Assembly: GCA_001972305.1 (NCBI GenBank)
Contig: BDDD01001806.1
Span: forward strand, 124,001-188,000
DNA length: 64,000 nt
DNA from: Cephalotus follicularis
Taxonomy: Eukaryota > Streptophyta > Magnoliopsida > Oxalidales > Cephalotaceae
Direction of reading: 5' to 3'
Positions within the stretch are counted from its first letter, which is position 1, and the number at the start of each line of letters is the position of its first letter. The notes under the pieces are model-generated. The model made no database searches. It was not told where the DNA came from and was given only the letters and a program-made list of their open reading frames with translations. This document shows positions 10,916 through 23,930 of this stretch, in pieces. The translations under genes were made by a program, and so were the position numbers.

Positions 10916-13300
10916 ACAGCCACGAAAACCTTACAGCCTAGGCATATCATAGATATGACTCTCTCAAGTACAAAATTGCTAATGGCATTGGTCAGTGGGT
11001 CTGTTAAGTATGCTACCTTTCCAAATCTATCAAAATGGAACGTTTCTCTGTATTATGATCTCCATGATCATATCATCTAATTGATCAAGGGATACCGTTG
11101 CTGTTTAAAATGATGGAGCGGTAATGAGACTGCAGTTCCTCGATTTGTGCAAAGCCCTTTATCATCATCACAGTCATCACACTGTATGAACGATGGTTGG
11201 AATCATTTAAAGTTCATCAATGAACTTCCGCTTCCAAAATAGCTACTCTGATACGGTATCTTAGAGCATGACATACTCAATATGCATAACGAGGTTTGCA
11301 GCATCCTTTGCTTTAAACTCTTGCATCCCTTACAGCACCTGCGTTTAGGATAATAAAATATCCTTAAACGGGTTTATGATGATCCAGATCAATATTGAAA
11401 TATAGAGTTCCCATAACCCTTAAGTTTCACATTTCAATATATTCTCCATATGTCAAGAAGGGATCCTGAACACTCCTCAGGTATATCACAATCCCTATTG
11501 ACAATTCAAGTGTCCCTCACTGGAATTAAGACTAAAAATAGACTAGCCCAGCCCTCGGGCATGTTTGACATCAGGCCTAGTACACGGCATGGCATACATG
11601 ATAGAGTCCACAGCTGAAGCTTATGGTTTTTCATTCATGCGTGTCTCCTCGATGTCCCTAAAGACATCCTCTTGGAGAAAAGAATTCCATGACTAATTGG
11701 CAGTAAGTAACATTTATATATATGGAATCCTTTTCGCTATACCATATCAGCTCCTTGCTGATAACCTGGCTTCGGGAAAGCTGAAGCAACCTACTTGATC
11801 TACTATTTAGATATTCATTCTCTAAGAGTAGGAAGCCCCTTCCCAAATCCTTGATGGAGAAATTATTGTTTTATAGTAATAACATGAAGTGTAACATGTT
11901 TATGTATTTTAACCAAGAAAGCAATATAGGGGTTATCTTGTATCCGGTAGACACTAGGCACATCTATATCAAAAGATGTTTTAGCTACGAGATGCTCACT
12001 TAAAGTCAACCATAGATCTTTATAGCTTCCATTATCCAAATGGACTTAAGCATTTGTGATTTTCTAGAAAGTATAGTCAACCTCTCGTTTCATTTTATAC
12101 CCTTTTAGTGCTAATCTCTCTTTAAAGGTATCAACCTTTTTCATTAACTTCTATCTTCTCCTTGAAGATATATATGCTACCAATGGCCACCCCGCCTTTG
12201 GAAGCATTTACCAAGTTCCATACTTGGTTGGCATTTATGGAGTCCATTTCGGATTTCATGGCTCCTTGTCATGCCTTGGAATTTAGTGTCCTTCACTAGT
12301 TCCTGTAGCTGATAGGCTTGTCATCCCTGTATGACATTAGGTTTGTCAGTGCCATCGTTGAGAAACCTTATCTCTCAAGCACTGTCGGAAACCTTTGCCT
12401 ATTATCCTCCCTAGAGGATTTCCTTCCTGAGATTCTATCTCATATTGGGATCCCTTCCCAGTTATGTCTTTAGAGGGTTCAACCTCTAATTCCTTATCGT
12501 CCTATGGTTTTTCACTTGATAATAACCTCCTGAGTTTTACCTTACTCCCACTGCTTCTTGTAATCAAGTATTCTCTCCTTGGGAATTTTGCAGTCCGCGA
12601 AACAAAAGAATATTGTTCGCTGGGATAGTGGAAATGATATCCTAAGCCTATCTTAAGATATCCCACAAAACTGGCAATGATCCTTTCATGCCTCCAGCTT
12701 AGAAGGTTTTCGCCTTCTTATATAAGTTGGACAGCCTTTAACCAACCGATGGTTTAGGCTGTGTTTCCTCCATGTATGATCTCCTTGATCATATGATATC
12801 TCCAAAGATATCAGAGGGGATGAATTTTTAAAGTAATTCGGATTTGGATATACACTGTCCGTTGTAATGCATAACCCATAAAGTGATAGGAAGGTATGTA
12901 TAAAAAACATTATGGACCATACCATTTAGAGAGAAAGTCCTATTATCTCTCATAGTCTTTTATTAATAGTTCCTAATTGAATTGTTAATGCAACAGTTAT
13001 TGTCTATTACTTAGATCTTGTTTAATCCATGCGCCTCTTGCACTAATTAGAATATTGTTATGTATAAGAATAAAGAATTTTACCACAAATTCGAGCTCCT
13101 TGCTCTTCTCATACAAATTTCAACAAAGTTTAATACAATATTCTTTATATACAATGATCCAGTCTTAGTATATATACATTTGCAAAAATATGTACAATTC
13201 ATTACGCCTATACAAAAACAGTGTGAATGTCGTATCCTAAACCTTGGCGTATATCCACAGCTTTAACAGCTCCTTGCTGCTTAGCTTCTCATAATTCTTG
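10916..13300 (-). pseudogene. Decayed copia A pol
   Basis: Stops and frameshifts abound, but landmarks in correct order are readable on the minus strand. A C-terminal integrase block lies near 12690-12790 (GCPTYIRRRKPSKLEA). The RT entry segment lies near 12190-12290 (AMKSEMDSINANQVWNLV). The RT/RNase H link lies near 11560-11640 (ASAVDSIMYAM, then CTRPDVKHA). The RNase H end with DPLTNAISNFVLE lies near 10930-11000. All are standard Ty1/copia landmarks. Most of the integrase core cannot be found between the gag at 13.4-14.0 kb and the block at 12.7 kb, so part has been lost. No product can be made. Confidence 0.65.
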
Positions 13301-13424
13301 CATAGAGGTATAAATGTTAGTTTAACAATTTGAGTTCCTTACCCAAACTAAACTTACATTATATGCTAGAAAATATACGGAAGTACCTGACACCGAGGCA
13401 CTTCCTGCTGTGGATTTAGGAAAC

Positions 13425-14022
13425 TGGTTACAGTTTTTCTTCTCATGACCTGGCTTTCCACAAAAGAAACAGGCCTTCTTTTTTTAAGCATTTTGGTCCT
13501 TTCCATTATTGCTTCCCCTCGCACTCCGTATGCTTTACCTTTTCTTCCTTTTCTTCTTTTAAGGCTCCTTGCCTTTGGAACAAGATCCCTTAATCTACCT
13601 CTCGGTGAGGTTGTTCCATAAGAAGATGGAAGTACGAGCGTGGCTGACTCAGTCCTATGAAGGACTTGATCTGCCTCGTAAGAGCCAAACAACTCTCTTA
13701 GTTGTATAAGAACGCCCCTTACGGTAGCAAGGTGCTCATGCTGTCATCGCAATGATAGCTCCATGCTATCAAGTGCTAAGCAACGAGCTCGGTTGTTTTC
13801 ACGCCACCATTGGACCTCCTTGGTCCATTCATCCTCTGATGGGTTAGCATTAGGGTATGGGGGATATTCAGTCATCACATGAGCCACTCTCATGCTCGTG
13901 AGTAATAAGCGCAACTGACGCTGCCATACATCAAAGTTTGGACCAATAAGCACATTGTTGAATAAAATATTACATAGGATGGTGCTGACTACCATTGGAG
14001 TAAAATTGAGTATATCTTGCAA
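13425..14022 (-). pseudogene. Copia A gag remnant
   Basis: The frame at 13744-14022 shows the capsid-like pattern of copia gag: LIGPNFDVWQRQLRLLLTSM, then a tryptophan-rich stretch WTKEVQWWRENNRARCLALDS. A zinc knuckle CFFCGKPGHEKKNC (CX2CX4HX4C) is readable near 13425-13475 in another frame. A lysine/arginine-rich linker lies between them. A frameshift separates capsid and knuckle. This supports a minus-strand Ty1/copia element with gag upstream of pol. Confidence 0.65.
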
Positions 14023-15919
14023 CCTATTTAGAGAAAATATGATAGAAGTGTTAGCAGATTATTCCAATTAGTATTATTAACATAATTCTTGGTCTTTAGT
14101 AATTATGGCTCCTCCCATTATTCTAATCGTATCCCATACCTCCATGTGGAATTCGGGATGCCTCTCGCTTCCTAGTGGGGATCAAAATCTATTTAGCATA
14201 CTATAGTCCCATCGGAGGTTGTGCAAACCATAATACCTGAATACGTAGACGAGAGCGCCAATTTACATTTGGACCTCTTGCCCTTAGTGTGAGATCCGAT
14301 ACAAGATTCGGCCTGCCGGCCCTTATGGTCTCTGCAGAGGCATGATGGTAACCATAAGATCCCGGTATAAGTCAAACCCATAATCCTCAAAGAAATAAAC
14401 CCATTTAGATACCCACCCGGGAGCTTTTCAGAGTACCGAAACATGGTTACTTCCTTTCAGTACAACCCCTGTACTGAAATTGAATAGAAATAGTCATACG
14501 GAGGACCTCAACGGAGGTTGTGCTATCCCCAATATATCCACACCAATCAACAAAGATGATGGAAGGCCAATGACAGGGAAGCCATATGCCCCACCGCTTA
14601 TGGACTTATTATTTTCAGTTTAGAGGAATTTTTAGTCTCATCAAGTTTTATTATTTTACCAAAGCCAGTTTTAAGATTCATTTTAATCTTCCAATCAATT
14701 TGGAATGGCTTATATGCTTGGACGTGTTTGGATTATTTGTAAACAAAAAAAACATCAATCTCATGCACCCTAAAAGTGGCCTGACTTGGGACTGAAACTA
14801 TTAGTGATCACGCGAGCCAACGTGATCACTTAGTCTCCTAGGTGTACAAATTTAAATTACTTTATTACATATGCTACCATGCATACATGGCCTTCACTTG
14901 GTCTTGTAATCTTCTTGATCCTCTCTTCATTCTCCATTGGTCTCCTTTCTTCAATCGTTACACCCATTGTTTACATTAAAAGAAAAAGAAACACGATTGA
15001 GGGAGAAGAGATTTCTATTCTACCATTGAATAAAAAAAAAGAACAAGAAAATTGATGGCGCGTGCTGTCAGCCTTATTACAGACCATATGAATTCATACA
15101 TGTAATAAATAAATTAAATCATCCACAAAAGAAACCGGAAAGCTAGGTCTAATCCCAAACATACCAGCATGCATAAGAAATTCAAAAAATATAACCAATA
15201 TATTTGATGAATAAACACGTAAACAATTTAATATTTAACTGCTTGTCGATTTCACTAATGGTCAACCGAGAATGTAACTCCCACTAAATTAACTAAAATC
15301 TAGTGTCCCTTAATATAGTATCCAATTATATTTAATCTCATGGCTCTTCCATTTGATTAGTTGAGTGTATAAAAAGAATAATGCAATTAAATATTAGCGA
15401 ACTAATATTAATATTCCTCTTGAATATTAAATTTCCTCTTGAAATCAATTGCATTTTATGAATCAACTAAGTGTAAATGTGAATTAAATTTCTGCTCGAA
15501 ACACCCTGGTATGTGCCTGTCCTCTTAACAGTTAGGTTATCTACCGGACAGATTGTACTAACTAGTACAAAAACTCTTACCAGAAAGAAATGCACACAAC
15601 TAGTTTTTCAAGGAAAAATTACGGTCACTTTTTAAACCCACGTTTAAAGACTTGTTGAGGTCCGTTCGAGATACTAAATCGTACCTTGCATCTTAAGCAC
15701 CTTATTTACTAATCATCGGCTCATCGAACTAGCCATTAATTAGTCGATTGCACCAGTTCACCCAATTGGCAAAATCAATTAGAATGAGCAACATTTCAAT
15801 TGAACCAAAAAAATGCCAATTGCACTCTTGGGTTGGAATTGCATAAATCGGCCAAGACATAAAGTTAACCTACAATCCATTAGATATCAAATTAAGGTTT
15901 GATTGTAGCTAATTAGGTC
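14023..15919 (-). other. 5' leader and upstream region of copia A
   Basis: No coding region is recognised between the gag remnant and the primer-binding site, apart from short meaningless frames. About 1.9 kb is long for a copia leader. It may include decayed gag N-terminus or small unrecognised insertions. Confidence 0.4.
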
Positions 15920-15931
15920 GCTCTGATACCA
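15920..15931 (-). promoter_or_regulatory. Primer-binding site of copia A (iMet tRNA)
   Basis: GCTCTGATACCA on the + strand, so TGGTATCAGAGC on the element strand, lies two bases inside the 5' LTR. It matches the complement of the initiator methionine tRNA 3' end used by many plant retrotransposons. Confidence 0.9.
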
Positions 15932-15933
15932 CT

Positions 15934-18562
15934 TGTTGGGAACAAAGGCTCAAAATAGCGAAAGATTTATCAAATTATGGGCATAGGGTTTGCGGGTAAT
16001 CAATTTTAATTTTCAACCAAATTATTGATCCCCAAGCAATGGGATACCCTAAACTATGTCCACAATTGTCCCAATAAGGCTAAGGAATCATAATTAAGCA
16101 TCTAATCAAACTAATAAAACCATTACCAAGCAAGGGGAGGGGCAGGTTAGGAGTTGGAGTAACCATAACTCAACTTTGATCATTCAAAATGACACTTGGG
16201 TAACACACACAAACCCTACGCCAATAATCCGCTAAACCCGAACCCTAGCAACCCAAAACCTTAGGTTTTGCTAGGGTTTTTCTCCACAAAACTAGGGGTT
16301 ACAAGCTGGGTTGACAAACCCAAGCATGCACCCAAAAAAACAGCCACAAACCAAAAAAAAAAACATATCATAAGACACAAACACATATATATATTGATCT
16401 TGGGTTTGGCTAGGGTTGGCAAACCCTGGCCCCAATTTGAATCCACAAAGTGAAGGATGAAGAAAAGTTACCCAAATTCTTTAGTCCTTCCTTTATGTGC
16501 TCCCTCAACTCTCTAGCTCCATAAATCCATCTTTAAAAATTCGGGTTGCATGTGCTCCATGGGTTGACAAGAAATTTCCATGCTCCAAAGCTCCAAGTGT
16601 GAACTTGCTTCATTCACCAAAAATGCTCAAAAAGGAATGTCCATGAGCATACAAGAAGCTTGGAGGCTACAGCGTTCAGGACCTAAAACTAAACATCAAA
16701 AAAAGAAGAGATATAACAAATGGTGTGAGTTATCTCCACCCATTGTCACTATGTATGTAAATGGAACTTGTAATATTGTCTAACTCTCTAAGAAAATCCA
16801 AAGGTTTTCTTTTCCACCATTAATGGTGAGCATGAAAGCTTGAGAGGAATGAGAAAAGAGAGGGAGGGTGATGGGTTGAGAGGCGAAAAAACGTGAGAGA
16901 GAGTTGTGTGTATTTTTTCAAAAATGCATTCTCACATTTTGTGTCTCTCACTCTCTCTCCCTATGTTGCCGTGCATTCCCTTTTTCAAAGGACAAAAGGT
17001 GTTTTAAAATGAGACTTTGACTTGCCATTTTTCATGTCTCTCTCCCTTTTCCATAAAGGAGTCGTCTCCTCTCTTACACAAATTTAAGAGAGGGCCCCAC
17101 CAATAGTCAATGTCTCTTACACAAGTGTAAGAGAAAGGCCCACACTTTGTCATGCCTCTTTGTCTCTTAATTAGAGTGCCCATCACTCGTAAATTAAATG
17201 CATGTAAGAAAAAAAAATAGGAGACCATTGAAATGGTTCCTTGCATGGCAAAATGGCATGGCCGAATTTCTTGTCACCTTGGCATGAAATTCAGCCCATG
17301 TGGCTAGTGTTACACCGAACCTTAGCCGCCCCAATTTCTCTCTCCCGATAAGATAACTTGCCCAACACTCAAGCCTTTGACCAGAACATTTTATTATGAC
17401 GATGCTTGGACTCACTTGCCATAAAGTAATATATGTCTAACAAATAAAATATTCTTGGTCAAAGTAACATCTCCGTGATGTCATTCTCTTACCATAATCA
17501 GGCAGGACCTGAAAGCCTGGTCGTTATTCAGTTCGCTGATAAATTTCCCAGAACATCCCGAAGTTCTGGTATAACTATTCTAATAGTCTCTCACTGTTAA
17601 AATGGCCCCAGTGTGAACTTTCATCACCCCCAGATTGATGTATTACCACGTCTATCAGTCGTTAGCCAGATAGCTAGTGCTTTATGCTAGTCTTCGGCAT
17701 ATGTGTCATGTATCCCTCATCACTATTAGCACTGACCACGAATTAGGGCGTGGATAAATGTCCACCCTAGAAAATACCGCAACCATATAAATCAATGAAC
17801 TCATTGTGACTTCAGCGAACCTCCCCAGAATCACCCGAAATCCAATCCGCCTACGCATGGCCCGGATTTTAGTTAGCAATGGTCAAAGATCATATAGAGC
17901 CATTCATCCATTATTACGGGAGTGATGATTCCATATTGCAAACTCACTCCATACGTCTCAATACAGCTTCCGCATGACCCAAAGACAAACATTTTTCCAG
18001 CGCGTGGCTAGTGCTGGGGAAGGCGGAAATCAAAGTCATGCGGTCACTGCACAACGCATGCCAGCCGCTCAGGTCTAAGGATACAACATAGGCTAAGACC
18101 TACTAGTCACCATAGACTATACACCATCGAAGATAATAGGGATTCTATCGACAAGGCTAATGTCCATCAAGATAGGTCACCTATGGTAGGTCGGTTTAGT
18201 ATCATGCTCCTTGCACGTACCCTGCATCAGCTTTAGTGCCATCCAAACGGTAACGAGAGAATCTGTCCTCCCTGTTACAACGGGAGCAAGCATAATACGG
18301 CATTTCTGTGCGACTCATCAATTGACCAGAAAGTGAACCTAATACTTGAAAAATCTGTCTGAAGGTACTAAGAATCTCATTCTCTTTACCTCTATGGCAT
18401 GAGATCCAACCCCTCGGTGACAGGGCGCTATATGTGTACTCAGTCTACATGGTGATCAACTAATCCGCTTTTGACGGTTTGGAATATTACATATAGCACG
18501 GTTGCCATTGTTAAGTGTATATGCACAATAGAACATAATTAGAACTTAGAATGTAGGGTAAG
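15934..18562 (-). repeat. 5' LTR of copia A, left part
   Basis: This is homologous to 8155-10777 throughout. It ends at GGGTAAG (GTAAG at 18558-18562), where the composite of element B and Cassandra begins. The last 122 bases of this LTR lie at 38203-38324. Confidence 0.9.
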
Positions 18563-19109
18563 TGTCACGCCCCGAATCGTGGGTTGGGCCCCACGACCCG
18601 ACACTTAGCATTCCGTACATTTTTCCTTATCCATTGCCATTATTCAAAAACCAGCCAAATAAAAACTTAATACAAAACCATTATTTAATGTGTAGGATAT
18701 ATACCCAGTACCAAAATAATACATATAAAAATACATTGTCATAGCCTGGCAGATTACTAAAACAAAATACATAAATATTGCTTATAAAATTCGACTGCAG
18801 GAGCGCACTGCCGAGGAGGAGGACTTACTCTTCTCTTTATCCTTGTTGTTGCCGAGGTGCTCCACTAAAGCTTGGTTTTGTACCTGGACCTGGCCCATTC
18901 AGAGAATGGGTCAGCAAGCCACATGTACGGCACATACCAGAGAAACAAACAATACAAGTAGAGGAAGAATGCATGCATTCCATAACATAAGTACAGACCA
19001 TAACATATAAGCCATCCCTGATCCTCTGACTACTCTATTAAACCATACAATCCATAAACATTACGCAGAGGAGTCAAGTCCGGTATCCTATGGTCTGGCC
19101 ATCTATAAG

Positions 19110-19345
19110 GTTCACCTCTTGGCTCACCTGCCAGCGGAATTCACTCTTGGGATCCCCTGCCGAGCGGAATTCACCCTTTGCTCACCTGCTCCGCGGATGT
19201 CACCCTTGAGATCACCTGCTATCGACGGAATTCACCCTTAGGCTCACTCTTTAGCTTGTTCACCTGAGGATCACCTACCCAGCGGAATTCACCACTTTGG
19301 TCCACCTGCTTGGTAGAATTCTCCTCACAGCGGTTCACTGCTTGG
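19110..19345. repeat. Degenerate ~30-bp repeats with GAATTCACC in B LTR
   Basis: About seven irregular units combine a CTCACCTG-like half with GCGGAATTCACCC. Matching units occur in the other B LTR (26445-26640) and in fragment E (49875-50105). Unit length varies, so this is an old, drifting array. Confidence 0.75.
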
Positions 19346-19731
19346 GACACTTCCTATGTGGATTCCCTCATTAAGCTCACCTACTATAGGGTATCATCAT
19401 TCGTCCTAGGTCCTTTGGCAGAGTTGGCAGATGAGGAACTATACTTATCCTCGGACCCTTAGTCAGACTTGGCGCTACTCTGGCGCAGTACTTTATCCTT
19501 TACTCTCCCTTATACTTGGCTTGACCATCCTCGGATACATGGTTGAGGAGAACCACATTTGGGATCCTCGGACGTTTGGCAGAGGAAGACCATGTCGGGA
19601 TCCTCAAACGAATGGTAGGAGAAAGCCATGTTAGGATCCTCGGATGTATGGCAGAGGAAGGCTCACATGCCTTTGAATGCTCCCCTTGAAACCCTCCAAC
19701 GTATGTCATAAGACCCATGCGTTGGGATCCC

Positions 19732-19935
19732 CTGGCGCATGCCTTGGACGCATGCTTGGGATCCTCTGGCGCATGCCTTGGACGGATGCTTGGGATCCTC
19801 TGGCCCATGCCTTGGGTGCATGCTTGGGATCCTTTGGTGCATGCCTTGGATGCATGCTTGGGATCCTCTGGCGCATGCCTTGGACGCATGCTTGGGATCC
19901 TCTGGCGCATGCCTTTGGTGCATGCTTGGGCGACA
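19732..19935. repeat. 34-bp tandem repeat, six units, B 3' LTR
   Basis: Units start at 19732, 19766, 19800, 19834, 19868 and 19902, an exact 34-base period. Each unit holds GGATCC and one or two GCATGC-like palindromes. The 5' LTR has five units (about 27002-27175). Because 34 is not a multiple of three and the unit has no stops, several frames on both strands stay open. These ORFs are a by-product and not genes. Confidence 0.92.
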
Positions 19936-20974
19936 TGGATCCTCAGGTAATTGCTCCTCGGGAACATGGATCCTCGGGTAGTTGCTCCTCGGGCAACATC
20001 GATCCTTACTGGTAGGACACGTAATCTTTCCTGGACACACTAGCGCTAGTCGGACGCATAGTCCTTCTTGGATACACTAGCTCAGGTTAGACACGTAGTC
20101 CACCCCAGGCATTTACTTCATCTCCAAGTGCTTTCCAAGCACTGAGGCATGGTCGGGTATCAATTTTCGGCAGAGAAGGGCAGAATCCTAGTCTAATGAA
20201 CAGAAACAATCACAAAAATAACACACAGCAACACACATATCCAAACAATCAAACAAAACAACAACACCACACACAAACACACGTGCTGGTAGGCGCTCGA
20301 ACATGAAGCAACCTACCTGGAGAATGGTTTCAAACGGAGATTGTCTTCTTCCTTCTCTGATTCTGGGCTCCCTTCTGGCCGAGAACTGGCACACACCTTT
20401 GATCTCCTTCCACTTCACTCTTGCATGATTTCATTCACTTCCAGGAGATGGTATTTATATATGTGAGCAGGGACTCTTCCGAGGAAGGCCCCTGCGTGTC
20501 TTCTTCTTCCTTTTTCTGGCATCTGGCCCCATCTCCCACCATTGTCGCCTTTCTCTCGATCTTTCGAGTGGACGCATGCATGAAATGCCAAAAAGCGTGT
20601 CTCCCGGGTGTTCATTCCCTTTTATACACATGAGAGAAGGTTCCAGAATTCTTTAGACCATTCCAATGGGTGCAGGCCATGTCTAACATCTTGGGCCAAC
20701 CTCCTCCTATTGGATCAATTCTCCTCTCCTTGTTACTTGGGCCGGCTTCCTCGAATTGGGACATTCAACACGCTTGGGCCGACTTCAACCATTGGGCTTC
20801 TTTCTCTTCACTTCATTCTTGAGCCCAATTTCACATCACTTCAAAAACCGGCCCAAGGAAGAAACAATTCCTCAAGCCCAAAATTACTTAATACCTTACC
20901 CCATTTCGGCCCAAAGGAGAGAAAGGAATTCCAAGGCCCAATAATAATACTTTATAATATTTAGGTCTCTTACA

Positions 20975-20988
20975 TCCTCCCCTCCTTA
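20975..20988 (-). promoter_or_regulatory. Polypurine tract of element B
   Basis: On the element strand TAAGGAGGGGAGGA directly precedes the LTR start TGTAAGAG. The preceding bases hold a GAAAT...ATTTC inverted repeat around GGACGAC, as in elements C and D. Confidence 0.85.
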
Positions 20989-21019
20989 CAGAAATGTCGT
21001 CCAGAGATTTCCTAGGATA

Positions 21020-22690
21020 TGAATAAATGGGGGTATTTAGTCTACATATCATCTTCTATTTCCTAAGTAGCTTCTTCCACTTCGTGGTATTGCCATAAAA
21101 CTTTCACTAATGGAATGGTTTTTCTCCTTAGCTGCTTAATTTGTCAGTCGAGAATCTGGATAGGTATCTCCTCGAAACTCATATCCGGTCTCAACTCCAA
21201 ACGTTCCCATTGCAACACATGAGAAGGGTCAGGGTGGTACTTCCTCAACATCAAAACATGAAACACGTCGTGTACATCCTCCAGGCTGGGTGGTAAGGCA
21301 AGTCGATAAGCAACAGTACCCACTCTCTCAAGGATCTCAAAAGGTCCTATAAATCGAGGGGCCAATTTCCCTTTCTTGCCGAACCTCATGATTCCTTTAG
21401 TCAGAGAGACTTTAAGGAATACATGATCGCCCACTACAAACTCCAACTCTCGCCTGCGGTGGTTTGCATAACTTTTCTGTCTGCTTTGTGCTGTAAGGAG
21501 TCATTCCCTAGTAACCTTTGCCTTCTCAGTTGTGTCATACATAAGCTTAGGTCCCACCAGACTCTGTTCACCCACTTCAAACCAACAGATCAGGGTTCTG
21601 CATTTTCGTCCATAGAGAGCTTTGAACGGTGCCATTCCAATACTGGCATGAAAACTGTTGTTGTACGAGAACTCCACCAATGGTAGATGTTCTTCCCAGC
21701 TACCTCCGCAATCCAAAACACATGCTCGTAGTATGTCTTCCAGAGTCTAAATGGTCCTCTCAGACTGTCCATCAGTCTAGGGATGAAAAGCTGTGCTAAA
21801 GTTCATCTGAGTACTAAAAGCCTCTTGCAGCTTTCTCCAAAACCGTCATGTAAAATGGGGGTCTTTGTCAAACACCACACTGATTGGTACTTCATGGAGC
21901 CTCACAATTTTAGCAATATACAGATTTGCCAGCCGTGTTAGAGAAAAATTCGTCTTGATCGCAAGAAAATGTGCAGATTTCATAAAGCGATCAACGATCA
22001 CCCAAATAGCACCACGACCATTCCTTGTTTCGGGCAATCCTATCACGAAATCTATCGTTATGTGTTCCCATTTCCACTGTGTCACAGGCAATGGTTGCAA
22101 CAATCTAGCCAGTCTTTGGTGTTCTGCTTTAACATGTTGGCATGTCGAATAGGAAGCAACATACTCGGCTATCTCCTTCTTCATGTTATTCCACCAATAG
22201 ATCAATTTTAAATCTCGGTACATCTTGGTACTCCCCAGATGTATGCAGAAACTGGAATGATGCGCTTGTGACAACAGTTCCACCTTCAGCTCTTTGTCAT
22301 TAGGAACACATACTCTGCCCTGATATAGGATCAATACGTCACCTTGTAAAGAAAAATCTGGTTTGAAACCTCCATGTTCGCTCAAAGCTATCTTAAGCAG
22401 ATTTCCATCGTTACTTTGAGCTTCACGGATCTGGTCCATTAACCATGGACGGGTATGAATATGAGCAATGGTTAGGCAAGACAATCGATGACTAAGGGCA
22501 TCTGCAACAATATTAGCTTTTCCTGTATGGTACTGTATTTCACAGTTGTAGTCATTGAGCAACTCCATCCATCTTCGTTGCTCATAGTTAGGTCCTTCTG
22601 TGAGAACAAATACTTTAGGCTCTTGTGATCGGTATACACCTCGAACTTCGCACCGTATACATAATGCCTCCATTTACGCAACGCGAATAC
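21020..22690 (-). pseudogene. Element B integrase with chromodomain tail
   Basis: From right to left: the RNase H end ([17 protein letters not shown], about 22600), the link SCLTIAHIH, the zinc-binding region (HLGSTKMYRDLKLIYWWNNM near 22180-22240), and the integrase core with WKWEHITIDFVIGLP (about 22060) and VVFDKDPHFT (about 21850). The C-terminal GPFEILERVGTVAYRLALPP follows near 21290-21345. A chromodomain-like tail IPLVKVLWQYHEVEEAT lies near 21060-21110, with one stop before it and one inside its end. Breaks occur near 21846 and 21500. This chromoviral organisation targets related elements to heterochromatin. This copy cannot make an intact enzyme. Confidence 0.8.
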
Positions 22691-23930
22691 TATCGCTGCT
22701 AACTCAAGATCATGATTTGGATAGTTCTCTTCATGGGGCTTTAACTTCCCTTAGGCGTATGTGATCACTCTTCCATTTTGCATAAGGACACATCCCAGGC
22801 CACTACCGATGTGCCACTGCATACTGCAAAACCTTCACTGCCCTCTGGTAAGGCTAGGACTGGCACAGTAGTCAAACAATGCTTTAATTCTTGGAAAATT
22901 TGTTCACAAGCACCATCCCAAATAAAGGCAACATTCTTCTGTGTCAATCTAGTCAGAGGTGTAGCTATCTTTGAAAACCCTTCCACGAATAGACGATGGT
23001 ATCCTGCCAAGCCGAGAAAGCTTCAGACTTTCATCACATTCGTTGGTCGCTTCCAGCTCTCACTGCCTCGATCTTTGTAGGATCCACTGACAGTCCTGCA
23101 CTGGATATAACATGACCAAGAAATGCACTTCTAATAACCAGAATTCACACTTGCTAAACTTGGTATACAACTGGTGGTCTCTGAGAGTTTGCAATGCAAA
23201 GTGTAGGTGTTCTCCATGCTCTTCCAGGGACTTCGAATATATCAGGATATCATCAATAAACACCACTATGAACCGAACCAGATATGGACTGAATATCTTG
23301 TTCATCAAGCTCATAAATGCCACAGGGGCATTAGTCACCCCGAAAGGCATTACTACAAATTCATAGTGTCCATATCGTGACCTAAAAGCAGTCTTTGGAA
23401 TGTCTTTTGCTCTAGCTCTGAGCTGGTGATATCCTTATCTCATATCCAGTTTAGAAAACACTAAAGATCCCTTCAGCTGATCAAACAGATCATCGATGTG
23501 TGGCAGTGGATACTTATTCTTGACCGTCACTTTATTCAACTGCCGGTAATCAATGCACATCCGTAAGGATCCGTCTTTCTTCTTAACAAATAAGACCGGT
23601 GCTCCCAACAGGGATACACTAGGTCTGATGAAACCTTTATCCAATAACTCTTGTAGCTGTACTTTCAATTCCTTTAGTTCAGGAGAGGCCATTCAGTAAG
23701 GAGCTATCGATGCTGGAGCTGTCCCTGGCAAAAGATCTACAGCAAACTCCACATCTCTCTCCGGAGGTAAGGACGTCAGCTCTTCCGGAAACACATACGG
23801 GTATTCACAAACCACGGGAACATCCTCCAACTTCGGCGTCCAGATGTTGTCATCCATAACATGCGCCAGGTAAGCAGTACAACCCTGTCTCATGAGTCTG
23901 TCAGCCTGAAGGGCAGATATCATGGGAACT
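22691..23930 (-). pseudogene. Element B reverse transcriptase and RNase H
   Basis: RT blocks are clear: [21 protein letters not shown] and [17 protein letters not shown] near 23500-23640, then MPFGVTNAP and the catalytic FIDDILIYS near 23240-23350. A connection segment holding FVEGFSKIATPLTRLTQK lies near 22930-22990, and an RNase H start follows. Stop codons at about 23434, 23060 and 22765 break the frame. The YXDD-type residues are present (IDD), so inactivation comes from stops and not from the active site. Confidence 0.8.

Larger units (their letters stand above)
18563..20974 (-). repeat. 3' LTR of element B
   Basis: It begins TGTCACGCCCCG and ends CTCTTACA on the + strand, and is followed by the PPT. 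It contains a series of roughly 30-base TTCACCTG/GAATTC repeats (19110-19345) and a strict 34-bp tandem array (19732-19935). It is related to fragment E at 49298. Confidence 0.9.

Noticed and set aside
15920..15931. GCTCTGATACCA strings as tRNA gene ends.
   Set aside because: No cloverleaf surrounds any of them. Each lies beside an LTR and is a primer-binding site.
19500..20040. Several overlapping open frames on both strands with repeating residues (MPWMHAWDPLAHALDACLG-like).
   Set aside because: They follow from a stop-free 34-bp tandem unit whose length is not a multiple of three. They lie in an LTR, and the other LTR has the same frames with a different unit number. No domain is recognisable.
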